NCBI RefSeq assembly: GCF_001949145.1
Contig: NW_019091366.1
Coordinates: 2,429,006 to 2,489,005 of the forward strand
From: Acanthaster planci
Taxonomy: Eukaryota; Echinodermata; Asteroidea; Valvatida; Acanthasteridae
Direction of reading: 5' to 3'
DNA length: 60,000 nucleotides
Below the pieces are notes generated by a model. It made no database searches. It saw nothing but the letters and a program-made list of their open reading frames with translations, and was not told where the DNA came from. The position numbers were made by a program, and so were the translations under genes. Shown here in pieces: positions 1 through 13,800 of the stretch. Each line of letters opens with the position of its first letter. Positions within the stretch are counted from its first letter, which is position 1.

Positions 1-3000
1 TTGCTATGTGTGGTCCTCAAAGTTTGGAGCCACAGCCGATTGCCAAAAGAGTCCACGGGGTCTTTCACGAACAACGTTCCGTCGATGGTACGGGGCATTG
101 TCTTGTGTCCACCAGAAGATTAGGCAACGAAAAAGATTATCACTAAGCCCTAACCACTCCTCGAAAGAAATGCAATAATTAATATTTTATGTCACCTTAG
201 TTACATAAACTGTATATACTTTTTGTTCAGTTAGGAGGAAAAAAATCAACCTACAGTTGGTACCAAAATAAAGATAAAGCCGTAGTGCATTTTATGATAC
301 CAAATTTACATGACTTAAATATTGTGACTTCTCACAGTGACAGCTTTTGGAATTCTGGGTTTCCTTGCAGGACACCTTATTTATCTTCTGCCGAAACGCT
401 TTAGAATTCTAGCAGCATCTTAAGTTACTCATTAATTCTTAACAATCAGTTTGGAACAATAAATTATGAGACCCCTGCACCCTGCCGTCTTACTTACCAC
501 GGGCCTGAGCCCGGCATTATGCATGGCCCTTTAAAGTAGCGTGTGTGTACAACTATTCGTATCAACCTCATCAATCTCAATCTTGAAAGACCATACCAGA
601 CCACTTTGATTAAACAAATTAATAAAAATAAAGTTGACCGTGGGAGGAATTCGCATTAATTCTCGACATTTTCACCCGTCATTAACCACAGTCACGATGT
701 ATATGTTATTGCTTGCACGGCGTACTGTGAGACTGTGCCAAGAGGTTTGGCAGGTTATCACAATACATGTATACATGACTTCCTTTAATGGTTACGTGCA
801 ATCATGTAGTTTAGTTTCAGTTCACGTGTTCTGGGTGGTGTATGATTCTTAATTCTTTGGATTGCGTACCATTGTGTAGATGAACACATGTCGTGGATTC
901 AGGGTGTTTTTGCATCACAGGCATATTATTTCAAGATGTCCACTTTAAAGGAGACTCCGCCAGCTTCCTCGAAATGTGGGATTTTCCTGATTGTTAAGCG
1001 AATTAAGGGTTTGCATATACTTAATTTTTTGTGTGTCGTTTCATTCTTGTTTCTAAAGGATGTTTGCATTTTATAAAAATGCCAACTTTAATATCATTAT
1101 TCAAGTTTTCTCTGTAATTTCCTGGTCAACCAGTTTGTGCTTGCGATGTCTTCGTTGGGGGTAGGGCATGGAGACATTTTTTGGCATGCCGCCATGATGA
1201 TGTCCACAAAGTGATCGTGCCACGAAAGCATGTGAAATATCATTGGCCGCTTAGGCAGAACTGACTGGCATCAGTCTGAATGCCACGGTGTGAAGACTTT
1301 ATCATACAGTGACTCATAATTGATTAGCCGACCAACGAACAAAAACTATCACAAAGGGTCAGTTTGATTCAGTCACTTGGTCTTGCAACGATGGTTGTAA
1401 GAGTTTGTATAATATTGCCCTCTGGTTTGGGCTTGCACGGGTTTAAATGACCCAATGCAGTCGCTACTTTGTGTGCATACCCTGCGTCAGTACTGACGTC
1501 ACCGTCTTCGTTAATGTGAGGATGAACCATGAATATTGTGCCCTAGCTTGTACCGTCATTTATGCTGTTTAATGTGAATCGTTTTGTTTACACGGATACC
1601 CTTCCTTAAGAGGAAGCAATGAGTGATCGTCGATCAGATTTCCACGTTTGCTTCATGCTGTCAGGTTCCCCCAATCTCCTTCTACAAGCATTAGCATAGG
1701 CCCTACACATCAAGGTGACTATTAACACACAAAAAACTCTTACGCACCTGGAGGCCCAACAGTACCATACCCCTATCAAAAAGAAATCCTACATTTTGTT
1801 TATTTTTACGTACGAAGAGGTAAGGACGACGCTGGTACTGTTTCATCCCTATTCTTCCCGAACGTGTGTAAAACGTAATAAATCTTACCGCAAAAAAACG
1901 CTATAGGATTACACGAAGTCGATTTTCGTTATGGCTCCTTCTCAAAAAGTGGCCCGTGAAAATTTTGTTCTTAATCTGCCTTTTAATGTTTATCAAAATT
2001 TGCAAACGGAACTCTTTATAATACTGGACAACCGGAAAATGGAAAATGATGAAAGGAAAGTGTGAAATAATAAATGCCGACATAATTCAGTACTTTCATC
2101 GATCCCTTTGGTCACTTTCATGTCTGTGTTTCTGTTTGTGGACAATATTTCCCAACTGATTTACTGTAAAGACCTTGAAAAACGACTGTAAATATAAGAG
2201 CCGAATGAGAAATAGATTTTGTTGGAGACTTTTTCATGATTTTTTCCACATCAGTAGGTTAGAGAGAATTGAACATCGCCAATGCAATTTGTCTTTCCTC
2301 TAGGGTGTTATTTGTCATTTCAGTCCTTGGCATTCGCCTTGATGAACGATACATCAAAGAAGCATTTCAAACCTTTCCGTTGCTTGGAATGCCTGTGCAT
2401 TGAGCCATCCTTTGCCTCCAGCGTGAAAATGGACCCATTAACAACCCTTTAGTTCATGTGCGACGTATGGAGTGAACTTGACACACCACACATAAGCTGA
2501 CACCTTAACGTTCCGCATCACTGGAAGACATACAATGCTTAAATCTCGCAGTGTGAAAGATAGGGCACTGTTTCTGGCCCAAGAATGGCTCTGATCGTCT
2601 GGATCAAAAGCCACAACATTGTCCCATAATGCGCAGCGATCATGCATCTTGGATTTCCTGGAAGCACAATCACGGGCAGAAAGAATAACAGACCTAAAAC
2701 ATCGGTCAATTACGTCTTTGGCTCTTACAGCGCCCTCTATCGGAATTTTCAAACAATATTGTCACAAACACCGCAGGGGGTCTAGGTCTCTAGGTATTTA
2801 CTGTATACTATCTTTAAAAAAAAACAAATTAATATATTGCATTCGTTTCATAACTACAGCAATGCTAATGAAATTTAAGCCATTAAATTCGGGAAGAGAA
2901 TATTGAAGGCTTAGTCCAATTTGGACTCATTTTGTACTTCCATTTGTTTCCCGCCTTCCCCTTTCCTTCTATAACCAAGACCTGCATTGCAGATCCTTTT

Positions 3001-5414
3001 GCCTCAACAGTTAACTAAGATGCTGTTGGCTTTGTTGCTTCATTGTTTCATTATCTCCTCTCGGGCAGTACTTGTCATTTTCCAACTCGTAAACCTTGGG
3101 TTCAAATTGATTGTGTAAACCTTCTGTAGCCATTAAAACCATTGTACACAGTGTTTTTGACAGCTCCATCATAAAAATCTCATCAGCTTTCGCTTGGCTT
3201 ACTCCTATGGTGACTGTTACATAGTGAAAGTGCAAAGTGATTGCCGACAACGGTACATGTTCCCGCATCATTTAACACCAAAATGCCGTCCGCTCCCCGT
3301 GTAGCAGCTGTTTTCATGGGGCAAGCATAAAATCAATGGCACCCGTGTGTTGCTGAATTTAATTGTTTAATTCATGAAAATGAAAATGGCTCGCAGAAAT
3401 CCAGGATTACAAAGAAAATGAAGTATTTATATATTTGACTATTGTTGCATAGGGCATGTATAACCACAGCTGCTGTACTGTCAATTCAAAGTTCCGTCGA
3501 GTGCATAACGTCCTGTCTACATGACTTGTAAATTTGACTGACAAAGCGAGCTTCAAGGACGGCTGCGACGTACATGTACATATACAGTACAGTATCAATA
3601 AAAAGTATACAATTGGAGGTGTTATGTGTAAATAGGATGCCGTTTGCTACATCGTTGCGAATTATTACCGTTCGTGTGTTTCTTGTCGACCACCGTAAAT
3701 CAAAGTTACAACGGACGTTTGACGGTATAAGAGGTTGTCTTAGTCATCTGAAGACTTGGTTTTAACTCTAATTGGAAAATGAATTGAACATGATGTTAAT
3801 TTTGAAAAAAATGAAAGCATCGAACTGTTACTTGTTAAATTAAAAGAATACGCAAAATCATCTCAGTTTTTGATTGTGTATATCGAATAAAATGTTGTAT
3901 ATATCAAACAAAATAACAAAATATGTACTTTTTCCTACATTCCTTTACGTTAAAAATGGACCATTTTGCAGATTTTTTAAGCAGTGTACTCATGCGTGAT
4001 GCTCCAGTGTTGATTCCGCCTTTATCTGCCCTTCCGCCAGATTTCCAACTTATATTAATTCAAAACCCATTCCATTCCCTCACAAACCCACGAGCGTTTC
4101 AGGAAACAAATCAGGAAATCTCACCTCGCCCAAAACGTTACATCCCTAAGAATAAGATGGAAATGATATAACGTGTACAAGGTTTGTATACTACCATCGG
4201 AGGAGGTGGCCTTGTAAACGAGGCCTGTGGAAGGAATGGTCGGGCAAGGGGTTTGGTCTCGGGGGTATGTCGGGGCTAGCACCTGCCCAATCAAACCCGA
4301 GGCTGTTAGTCGGTCGTCACCCGTGGTACTGGAAAAGAAGAGAAAAAAACCTGGAACTGCATGATCAGCCAGCAAAATTCAATTTCCAATATTCTCGCTT
4401 GGCGGGATTGCCCGCGCCTAAATGAATTAATCTTTGCATGCAACAGCGAGACAGAACAAGCCGTGTTCGTGCCATTAGGCCTTCCATCGGCTTCATTGAG
4501 ATCTTACGCAAGCGGACGCAGAGTATGTTTACGACACTGCTTTCGATTCATGGATTACAAGACACGCGTTGTGGGCCGGTTGTTCACCAGGGCTCATATT
4601 TCTTGGGTTTATTTTGATCCAAAATCTCTCTAGCGCTCAACTAATTAACACAAAATAGCCTGGGAATGGGTAGTCATTAATTTAATCGCCTAATTGTAGA
4701 GTATTGAAGTGAATACGTCATGCGCACAATTAGTGTGTAGAAGGCATTAGGGTGAGAACCAGCGCATGAACCAACACGCGCGCGTACTCGTTTTTACATT
4801 CGTTTGCACTGCACTTTCTGGTTCACAGTGACGTCACACTTCGGTACTCATTTTCAGACATTCAGTTCCCATATACTGGGAATAGGGTTCAAGCGTGACC
4901 TTTTGAGCACTTGCTACACTATTGTCGGCAACAGCACTCCCCCGAACGTTGTAACCACGCCTATACCCCGTGTCTTTCCCTCCTGTTTCTTTATGGACAG
5001 CATGATGCCCGCAAGTTGAACCTATTTACGCTTTACTAATACCCTGGGACTCTGATGCGAATATTGGAAATACAAATAAGACCTTGCAATTTTGTCCCCG
5101 TAATAGATCCACCATCTGTTAATATGCATTTATGGAATTATTTATGATGTCTGTGCACTTTGGTAGTGAGCTAAACGTGTTCTGATCTGTCCTTGTGTAT
5201 TGCAATGTAAATGATAACACGTGCATTGTGTCAAGCATGGTTGATCGTCGTTTTGAAGTTTTTTTCACGACATTAAGACATTACTTTTTATCGAGCTTTA
5301 ACTAAGGGCTGTTATAGGAATCTTAAGATATTTAAATCTTTACACTTGTCAAGTGTATATAACTCACAGAGAATGCAGTGTTACAGAATCAGTCATTTCA
5401 ACTGGAATCAATCA

Positions 5415-5632
5415 GACGTAGCCAGGATCATTTTTCTTTTTTGGGGAGGAGGCTTGTTTTGGAGAACCAAACATTTTTGAAATCGCTTCATGTACCCCCT
5501 TATGCCTTCTGATGACCGATGCTACATTTTGGGGTTTTTACACGCTGTTTGTAAAGGGAAATGTAATAAACCAAAAATTCGCCTGTGTCCTATTATTTTC
5601 CAAAAAGACGGGATCCTCGGATCCGCTCTTGG
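5415..5632 (+). mobile_element. Dispersed repeat, GTAGCCAGGAT...GGATCCGC type
   Basis: The stretch opens with GACGTAGCCAGGATCATTTT followed by a T- and G-rich run, and closes with CTCGGATCCGCTCTTGG. A start near GGGCGTAGCCAGGATTTTT and a GGATCCGCCC end are, from memory, typical of non-autonomous repeats scattered through marine invertebrate genomes. A second start of this type lies at 31805, and two more GGATCCGCCC ends lie at 6264-6273 and 8904-8913. The short reading frame inside is not a gene. Confidence 0.45.
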
Positions 5633-6039
5633 AATCAATTTGGATGATAACTCGGGATGTTGTCATTGTGATACAATTTTAATACAGGTCTTTTTTTAAT
5701 GTCATGTGTTGCGCTTCCGAAGAGTTGTGGAATGCGCTTCCTTTTGCAGAGCGAATCAACAGTTTCTATTCTCTGCGCTGACACACGTCCAAAGGAATAA
5801 AGAATATTTTCTTTCTTGTAAATTGAAGTAATGCACATCTCGTTGACACCTAGAGAAGAAGGAACGAGATGCCAGCCATGTCAGACCTTCAGTACAAGCT
5901 TCTGTGGCCTAGAATGTCGTGTTGGACCACGTAAAGACAGTCAAAGTTTAATTAATTGCATTCAACTGCTGTTTCTCTGCGTCGCCTGCCAGTAAACTTT
6001 TGTGAATTGGCTGATCGATTACACTGAAATTAGTTAATG

Positions 6040-6276
6040 ACAAAATCCAGAAGGGGTTGGGGGTCAATCCCTCTTCTCCGACACCAAAAATAAAATTTAA
6101 AATAAATAAATAAATGACAATGAAAGTAATAATAAAAAGTTATCATCTTGTGTTATATATGTACACCATTAACAATACAATGAATTACCAATATGTCAAC
6201 TTTTTCGCAACAATTACACATTTAAAAAATCTGAGGTGCCTACTCCCCCCCAAACAAATCCCCGGATCCGCCCCTG
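6040..6276 (+). mobile_element. Probable repeat fragment ending in GGATCCGCCCCTG
   Basis: A G-rich start (AGAAGGGGTTGGGGGTCAAT), an A-rich middle with an AAAT microsatellite at about 6098-6114, and a C-rich end reading CCCCGGATCCGCCCCTG. The end matches the repeats at 5415-5632 and 8890-8915. The boundaries are estimated by eye. Confidence 0.35.
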
Positions 6277-8889
6277 CAAAGCTAAATTCTTTATTCGATC
6301 ATGAGGATAATCGTTACAGGGACAGTCTTGTGTTTGAAATATGAACTGCAGCTAACCTGCATTTCCCTTCGCAAATTTACAAGCTTATGTCTTGAAACCG
6401 CCGCCGTGTTGTAAAGCTATAAAATTAACAATAATTCATCAGGACAAGAGTTTTCACAATCTTAATTAATTTTGTACGCTGTCATCTGTAACAGCCAGTC
6501 AGCCATCTGTAACAGACAAATCATATCAAACTTCTATTTGAAGAGGAAAGCAAGATCAGTGTCAGAAAAAGTCAGAAAATTCCACATAGTTTTGAAATTT
6601 TATTTACCTTTATTATTGTTCATTGTTTTTTCTTAAAATGAGAGAAACAACCCAGATCAAAAATGAACGTATTCATAAGTTGTAGCACGTAGTCTTTTAG
6701 GAAGATTCCTTTGGACTAGTTATGGATCTTTGTCGACATGTTTCATTTCAGATTCCATAGTGATGGATTTGTTGAAAAGGAGTAACTCAGCTTGAAAAGC
6801 TTCGGCAAATTCAATCATGACTTCCTTAAGGAACGACGAAAAGTCGAACGAAATAATTGAACAGGCAAGCGGCCTAGCCGTGAATACGTTTTTGAGATTA
6901 AGATTAGACCATTCTGTCCTGGTGAACGCTCATATCGAAATGATGCGTCTCCTTTTAAGCTTTTTCAAGTGAGGTAGACTCTTTTCAAGTTCCACCGCCG
7001 TCAGTGATTAAATATAAACACCGTGACGTTACTTATTGACGTTTGGCTGTTTTGTGCAACCACTGATTAGTATTTCCATGTCATGGAATTTTCTGTCTAT
7101 GTCAGGAAATTAGTCCACTGATTCGTTGTTGTCAAGGTTACCCTTTTATATTAAATTCTGGGTTTTGTTATCAATAGATAGTTTTACTATCTTTTTTTGG
7201 CAATGCCGAGCCACTAATGCGTTACATGTAGTTTTGCTGGACGTCATTGACAAAAACCGAAGCGATGAAGATTTACCCCGGTGAAACAGTCTCCAAATCC
7301 AAGGCGTAAGTTCTGACATAGGATGAATCGATGTTGTTGACTTATTTGAAGTCTGACCTCTGGGAAACCCAACTACTGGTATCAGCTGGATCTAAATGTC
7401 ATACCAGCTCAGACTAAACGTGGGTCAACGTTCGGCAGATTGCCATGGTTAACATCCCCCAGATGTCGACAGTTCAATAATGAAATCAGGGTAAATGAAT
7501 GTACAATAAATGTCAGAAATCATACGAATAAGACCGAAGCAACCTTAACCAGCTGCAGACGCAATTTCTCTTCACATTTTATTAATCATTTAACATTGTT
7601 ATAACTCCAACTAAATCCTAACACACTTCTCCGTCAGCCCCAAGATTTGGTTTTTACTTTAATCAGTTGGGTTCATAATAACAATTCGTTTGCTAATATT
7701 AGACTGGCGCCTACGCCAAGGAACTAAAATCAATTGAATTTTTTGTGGTGATGTATTCTGGAATTCTGACAGCCAGCATGTAGTTTCATTATTCCCAATG
7801 GTAACACGCATATTCAGAAAAAATACATGTACATCGAAATGTAATGTCAATCATTTCAATCATAACATAGACTGTTCAGCCATTATGTACATATTGCAGT
7901 CAATGCAATTTATATTCAAACCTTATCTCAGCTCTTATCAGTGAATTTCACCATCAGAATTGGAAGCCATTACTGCAGTGGCACAACGCTCGTGGACAGG
8001 TGGTACGCGCGCGTTAGATGCCTCTTCGACCAATAGGGTGTCGTGATTTGCCAAATGCACGCATGCGTCAAGCTGTAGAATGTGCGTGTGAGTGCGGTGC
8101 CACCGCAGTTATGGCGTGTAATCGGATTAGTTTATACTTCCAAGAATTTAACATTCTCGTTGATAGAAAAGTAATATCTGGACTTTGAAATTATTTACAT
8201 CCTATGCATATAATAAATATTTTTACTATAGATATGACATATTTAGGTTTGTATTGAGCTATAATGTTATTTAAACGGAAGTTCATTGGATTGTTAAGAC
8301 TCTTGTTTGTCGTTGAGTAAGTACTTTGAAGGTAAATTTGAACTAATTCTCCCGGTTCATCTTTTAATCTCTTTCACGACGTTGCCGTATCATCGTTTAT
8401 GGCTCATAAAGAAAATGCATAACGACAAATCTGCCCATCTCAGTGTACCCTCAGAAAGCCCCAACTAATGACATACAGGGTAAAGATCTGTACAAGGAAG
8501 CCATATGAATTTGATGGCCTTCCCTGAAAGCGATGTTATTCAATGTATAACCTGTCGGATGGGCGGTGGCAGATTATTTTGAGTTCCACGCCATACTTGT
8601 TTTTAAATGTTGCTTAAAACATTTCGATATGATACATTACAAATTTGAAATTATACATAATTCTAAATGCAGTTAATTTGTAATGAACCTTTATTTCAGT
8701 GCTTTCGTGTTTATTCTTAGGTTCCCAAAGGTTAACCTCACTTCAATTCAATATGGCCAACTTGTGAATACTGTTAATTGTGGCTACTGGATGTCTGTAC
8801 GCGTTTTGAAGAAAGGAAAAATGAAATAGACCAAACTGTTTTCTTTTTCAATAAAAGGGATTGGCTGCTTTTTTGTGGGAAGCATGCTC

Positions 8890-8915
8890 CACGTTGGACC
8901 CCTGGATCCGCCCTA
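8890..8915 (+). mobile_element. Repeat end fragment, CCCTGGATCCGCCC
   Basis: A short copy of the GGATCCGCCC terminus also seen near 5621 and 6264. Only the terminal part is recognisable, so this is probably a truncated copy. Confidence 0.3.
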
Positions 8916-9506
8916 GGCTACATTCTAATAATTCTTAAGCCTTTTCCCTTTATCGATCAGTAACCAAGATTTAGAAAGATTCAGCGTAGCTATACCTGCT
9001 TTACATCTGGTTCGATGCTCTGCGAAAGTTAATGTTCAAGACATATAGTGCACCTGCTGCTGAATGTTTAGCAATTATACCGGTAACAGTACACGCATTT
9101 GGTTGCCAGACTATGGGTGTGGTGTAAAGGCGGGGCACGGGCGTGGTATATATCTCTGAAACTTTTCTATTTCAGATAAGCAACTACATTTAATTTATTA
9201 ACCTCACGATGAGTAAGATTCCCTACGTGTCCCTCCTGAACACAAATATTTTCCCACTTAACTTAAAGATGGGAATGACGCTTTCGAACAAAAAGGCTTC
9301 TAGTAGGTTTTCAAAAAATGGTTATAAAGCCTTCCACACGTCTTAAACTGCCTCTAAACACGAAATCAACTGCAGCAGTTTGGCCTAAGGGAATCATTGC
9401 TTTGATCAATTCTGAAATCTTTGTAACATCAAACCTCTTTTTCACTTCGTGAAAAACACGGAGAAAGGGCTCTAGAAAAGTAGAGAACGCGGTTGATAGA
9501 AGTACG

Positions 9507-9512
9507 TTTATT
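9507..9512 (-). terminator. Candidate polyadenylation signal of the GPCR gene
   Basis: On the minus strand this reads AATAAA, about 36 bases after the GPCR stop codon. An ATTAAA variant lies even closer to the stop. A 3' UTR of this length would be short for an animal mRNA, so a more distal site may be used instead. Confidence 0.3.
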
Positions 9513-9547
9513 ATTACTTTTAATTGCAGTATGTGTTGCAACCTAGT

Positions 9548-10840
9548 TCAATAATCTCTCTCATTTTCAGAGCCTTGCTCAATTATATCGGGAGCGTGGA
9601 CTTCAACATACATGGGCGGAACAAGAGCGCCGTTTCTGACCGTGGAGGTAGTCGTACCTTGCCTCGGTGTACTGGTTGTCGATAGCTCAAGCTGGGTTAC
9701 GTTGCCGTCTGCTCGAAAGGGAGAGAGTCGGGTCCATTTGAGAAGTTTACGGAATGCCCTTCGGAACTCACTGTTCAGAGCCGCATAAAGGAGTGGGTTA
9801 AGCATGCTGTTGACGTAGCCTAGCCACAATACAACCATCTCTAGTGTCTTGGGGACGACAGTTCCTTCGAAGAAGCTCATGAATGTGAAGATGCTGAAGT
9901 AGGGTACCCAGCAGATGACGAAGCATCCCATGATGGTGGCTAGCATCTTGGTGGCTTTGTGTTCGTCTACCACGGCGTGGCTACGCGAGGAGAGATCCAA
10001 GCGTGAAGTGTGACCTCGCGTGGATGAAGATGCGGAGGATTCTCCACGTGACGTATGCCCGTTTTGTCTCGAAATTCTCCTCATCGGCTGCAGGGCACAA
10101 GTCTGCGAGTTAATGGTCCTGGCTTGCCTCCTGGCTATCAGTAATATTCTCAGGTACAGGCTACACATGACAACCAGTGGAAGAAAGAACAGGGCCACAC
10201 CATCTATCAGACTGTACCACTTATTAGACTCCAGGCTACACTTGGTGGGATCCTCATAGTTTTGTACTGAGCCATCCCCGGTGTTCCAACCAAGATGTAG
10301 GGGCAAAAATGAAATGAAGAGAGATACAACCCACATGAGGTTTATAATCAGAAGCGCCTTACCTCGAGTCAGTCTCTGGTGGTACGCCATTGGATCCGTA
10401 ATAGCCACGTACCTGTCGATGCTAATAGCGAAGAGATTCAAGATGGATGCCGTGCAGAACATGACATCACACGAAACGTACAAATTGCACAAGACTGCTC
10501 CGAACGGCCAGCAGCGCCAGACCTCGAAAATGGCGCTAAAGGGTAAAACGACTATTCCCAGAAGGAGATCGGCAACAGCCAGGGATACGATGAAGAGCCC
10601 CGTCACGCTGCGCAGACGACGGTTCACCGAGGGCGCCAAAATGACGAATATGTTACCCACAATGGTCATGACGATAATGAAGAACAGTATGATGCCTATC
10701 AGTATCAACACAGGCACGGAGCGGCCGTTGAACAGTGGGTTATCATCAATGTCTTTGCCTGGCGTTACCCCCGAAGAGTTGACCACATAGACGGTGGTCG
10801 AGTAGCATGAATGGACATGATTCTCGCTGTACTTCACCAT
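9548..10840 (-). CDS. Histamine H2 receptor-like class A GPCR, intronless
   Basis: A complete 430-aa seven-helix receptor in one exon. Visible landmarks are TM1 at 43-69 with GNI (62-64), TM2 LAVAD with D91, the TM3 cysteine C118, amine-anchoring D125, CTAS (129-132), DRY (142-144), W170 in TM4, C201 in loop 2, TM5 at about 210-232 with D213, CWVP (310-313) in TM6 and NPLLY (348-352) in TM7. N21-S-S is a likely glycosylation site. The stretches LPLHLGWNTG, IDGVALFFLPLV, EHKATKMLATIMG and VLWLGYVNSMLNPLLYAALN match the histamine H2 receptor better than the other amine receptors I know. H2 receptors are plasma-membrane receptors that usually couple to Gs and raise cAMP. D5.42 (D213) is kept, but the position of H2 Thr5.46 appears to be Leu. 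Loop 3 (about 240-292) is Ser/Arg-rich with possible kinase sites. The start has A at -3 and G at +4. The ligand is inferred; an octopamine- or dopamine-like receptor is the main alternative. Confidence 0.93.
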   Translation of the reverse strand: MVKYSENHVHSCYSTTVYVVNSSGVTPGKDIDDNPLFNGRSVPVLILIGIILFFIIVMTIVGNIFVILAPSVNRRLRSVTGLFIVSLAVADLLLGIVVLPFSAIFEVWRCWPFGAVLCNLYVSCDVMFCTASILNLFAISIDRYVAITDPMAYHQRLTRGKALLIINLMWVVSLFISFLPLHLGWNTGDGSVQNYEDPTKCSLESNKWYSLIDGVALFFLPLVVMCSLYLRILLIARRQARTINSQTCALQPMRRISRQNGHTSRGESSASSSTRGHTSRLDLSSRSHAVVDEHKATKMLATIMGCFVICWVPYFSIFTFMSFFEGTVVPKTLEMVVLWLGYVNSMLNPLLYAALNSEFRRAFRKLLKWTRLSPFRADGNVTQLELSTTSTPRQGTTTSTVRNGALVPPMYVEVHAPDIIEQGSENERDY

Positions 10841-13800
10841 CTTACATACGATGGTGTGATTCTCTGTCTGAAATATTTACATACACTCCGCACAAAAACG
10901 GCACTGCAGGTTCAGCGCAGATGTTTTCGTTGATACATTTGAATTGGCTTGCTTTCTCGTTTGAAAGACCACTAAAGCTATATGCTTGCATCCCAATGCA
11001 TTCCTGGTGAATTCCGACTTATCCACTCTTATGAAGAATCTATTTCTCTTTTGCAGACAACTGTCTTGTATTTCCCCCCTTCGTCAGCACGTACAAGGTT
11101 GAGACCGCACTTAAAAGTAGTTGCACAAGAAACAATCTCACGTCATTGAGAGTAGTCATAAATGTTAACGGCGGTGTATGTACTTTTGTGACTCATGTGG
11201 AGCCTACCCGCACCATGTTGCTTTTCCACCATTCAGTCAGATCACTGTACGTGCCCTGCATCGTCGAACAGAGGACCTTCAATGGTGTTGGTGTGCCTTC
11301 ATGTCTGGCATTATGAACGCCTAGTGGACTCCCGGTCATCTTTGATGTCTGTTCTCATGCGATGAACCGAAATAACTGCAGTGATTCAAGACCACGTGGT
11401 TTTGACGTTATGTCTTTTCCATCGTCGGCACAATCGAGACAATCTGTAAAAAACAGAAACGCACAACAAAAAACCGTTAACAAATCGTGCTGGCCATTTT
11501 ATTATGTTAGAGCGCACTCCGCATCCGGGATAGTAGTAGGGAAGAGAACATGTTCATGTCTGCTGGAACACAGCTGCTCGTCTGTAGCAAGACATTGCTG
11601 GAGTTGCAGACATAAAAAGATTCCTCAGAATGCGCGGCATACCGCGCGCTGTTAGGCTTTGAAATGGTAGCCAGGGAAGGGCGCGATTGTCATAGTAAGT
11701 CTAACTCCTTGATGAGCTTGGGCGCTGCATGGATCCGCGTGCCTCGAACAATGGGACGTCGGCAATCACGTAATGGATCACACAAGGTTCGATGATCGCC
11801 CATTTGGGAATGGGTATCCTTGGCGCTTGGCTGCGATATTGAGTGACTGCGTTCAGTGGTGCAAAATATTATCATGCACCGCCGGCTAGTTCTTAGTTCC
11901 ATGCACAGGTGCATGTGAACAATCCGAATGTGTAGTATTGATTGACATCTTGGGTATATGCAGCGCTGTGTCAATCAAAAATAAAGTGCAAATTTGCTCC
12001 AAGAGGTTTTTCCCTCGTATTCTTTGGACGGGTCAGTCCCTGTGACGTAGTTATTTCCAATGGTTGTGATTGGTCAAATTATTCGTATAAAGGCTTACAG
12101 TCCTTTTATATCAAATGCAGAGAACATCTCCTCTCGTGGAAAGTCTTAGGGAAAAAAATCGGGTTGAATGAATTATAAGTTTGGTGTATTATTTTGTAAC
12201 TTGGTTAATTAGCACTCGGCTTGTACATGTAGTTCGTGCAAAGGCGAACGATTCGGAAAAAATGCACTGTCTATACGTTTTAAAAAGTTGTACTAGAAAA
12301 ATTGTTTCTTTTCAGATGTGAATGTTTGAATTTAGTGTGGTAGCCCCTAGGATGGTAGTATACACATTTTCAGTTTCGCATTATCTGTGAGCTTGTTGGT
12401 GTGTGTATGGTCTCCAGTTACCATTAATTACGTAGCGTCGTGATCGCAGCTTCCTAGCTCCCACTGCATACATCTGGTAACACAAGGTCAACCAACAGTA
12501 GACTAATCAACATGCTGACACATTCCTGGCACGCGCCCTTTGAGGGAATGAAAACTGCCAATTTACACACCTTTTCCAATATTTCTGCGGTTAATCGCCT
12601 GTTTCCAAGCAACTGGTAACCTCGCTGACCACGAGGTTCTGATGAATAAATCGCACAATCAAACCTTCGAAACTTGTGTTCGATTTCAGACATGGGACGA
12701 AAGGTAGTAATATGGTGAAATAATAAATACTGACGCCATTAGAGCAAAACTATAACTAATAATTTCATCTCCCATATTTTAAATCCATGTCTGGCCGTAC
12801 CATGCATATTACATATTTGGTTTGCATTGCAGTAAAATTGAAACCTTACTGTACACGTGCATGTGAACACATCACAGGTGCCATACATCTACGGGTATAG
12901 CCCTAGTTCTGACTGCAATAATGGAATACGTGTCCTTTGCAATTAAGGTGACCACTGCTTTATCAATATTGATGCTTCTGTAACAAGTGTGATGTCAAAA
13001 TGTGTGGAAGGAAAAGCCCGTTCAATCCCGCTAAATTCCTAAGATGAAACGCAGGGTCCCACGAGAAAAGATACCTTCTTTTGTAATGTGTATATATTGC
13101 AATCAAGAGCAGAACTTTAATTTAACAAGGAATTCCGAATTATGTTCCTGTAAAGATAGGAAATTGAATGTTTTGATTACGTCCCGTCGCGTTTGATTGG
13201 CAGGGCAAGTGGATTTTTTTTCAAGTAGGCTCTACGGTCCACAAGTGTATACCTCATTGGTGAGTGTTAGCAGAAGGTTCATGTTGAGTTCTGGTCACAT
13301 TTAATTCTTTTTTTTTTCCTTGTTGGAATTTCGATTTGTTCAATTTCTTTTCACAGCCAATTGCCAAACTGTAAGTTTAATGCTCCCCAGATCGATGGTG
13401 GAATACCAGTTGTGTTTCATCCCTCTAAGTTTAAATGACGAAGATTCGATAAGGTTTCCGTTATTGGCAAATGATGCAGCCCATCTGTCGCCAATTCCCA
13501 GCTCTATTAGATGACGAATGAGGAACTTATCGAATTATTATTCAGTAATATGCATCAAGCCAGGGAGAAATTCCTATTATTTTGATCGATAAGAAGATCT
13601 TTTTGAAAATACCGGGCGGAAGATATCCAGTTACAGAATAACTAATTTGTCCAGTTACAGAATAAGCAATTACAGTATTGCAGACAAATTGTCTTTCTTG
13701 CTGGTCATTTACGTCATTCCTATAGAAAAAAGACGAATAGCAGATGGGTAGGCTTATGTTGCATTTGAGGTCGATGACATGTTTGGAGCATTAGAAGAAC

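Larger units (their letters stand above)
1..9506. other. Intergenic, no supportable gene
   Basis: I see no protein with recognisable family features on either strand. Open frames are short, lack splice-consistent neighbours and look like chance. The stretch is AT-rich, with fragments of a dispersed repeat family near 5415-5632, 6040-6276 and 8890-8915 (listed separately), and TGACGTCA octamers at 1494-1501 and 4829-4836. A more GC-rich patch at about 4195-4330 has no recognised content. Confidence 0.6.

Noticed and set aside
10020-10790. Plus-strand frames of 79 and 169 codons
   Set aside because: Antisense shadows of the GPCR coding region.
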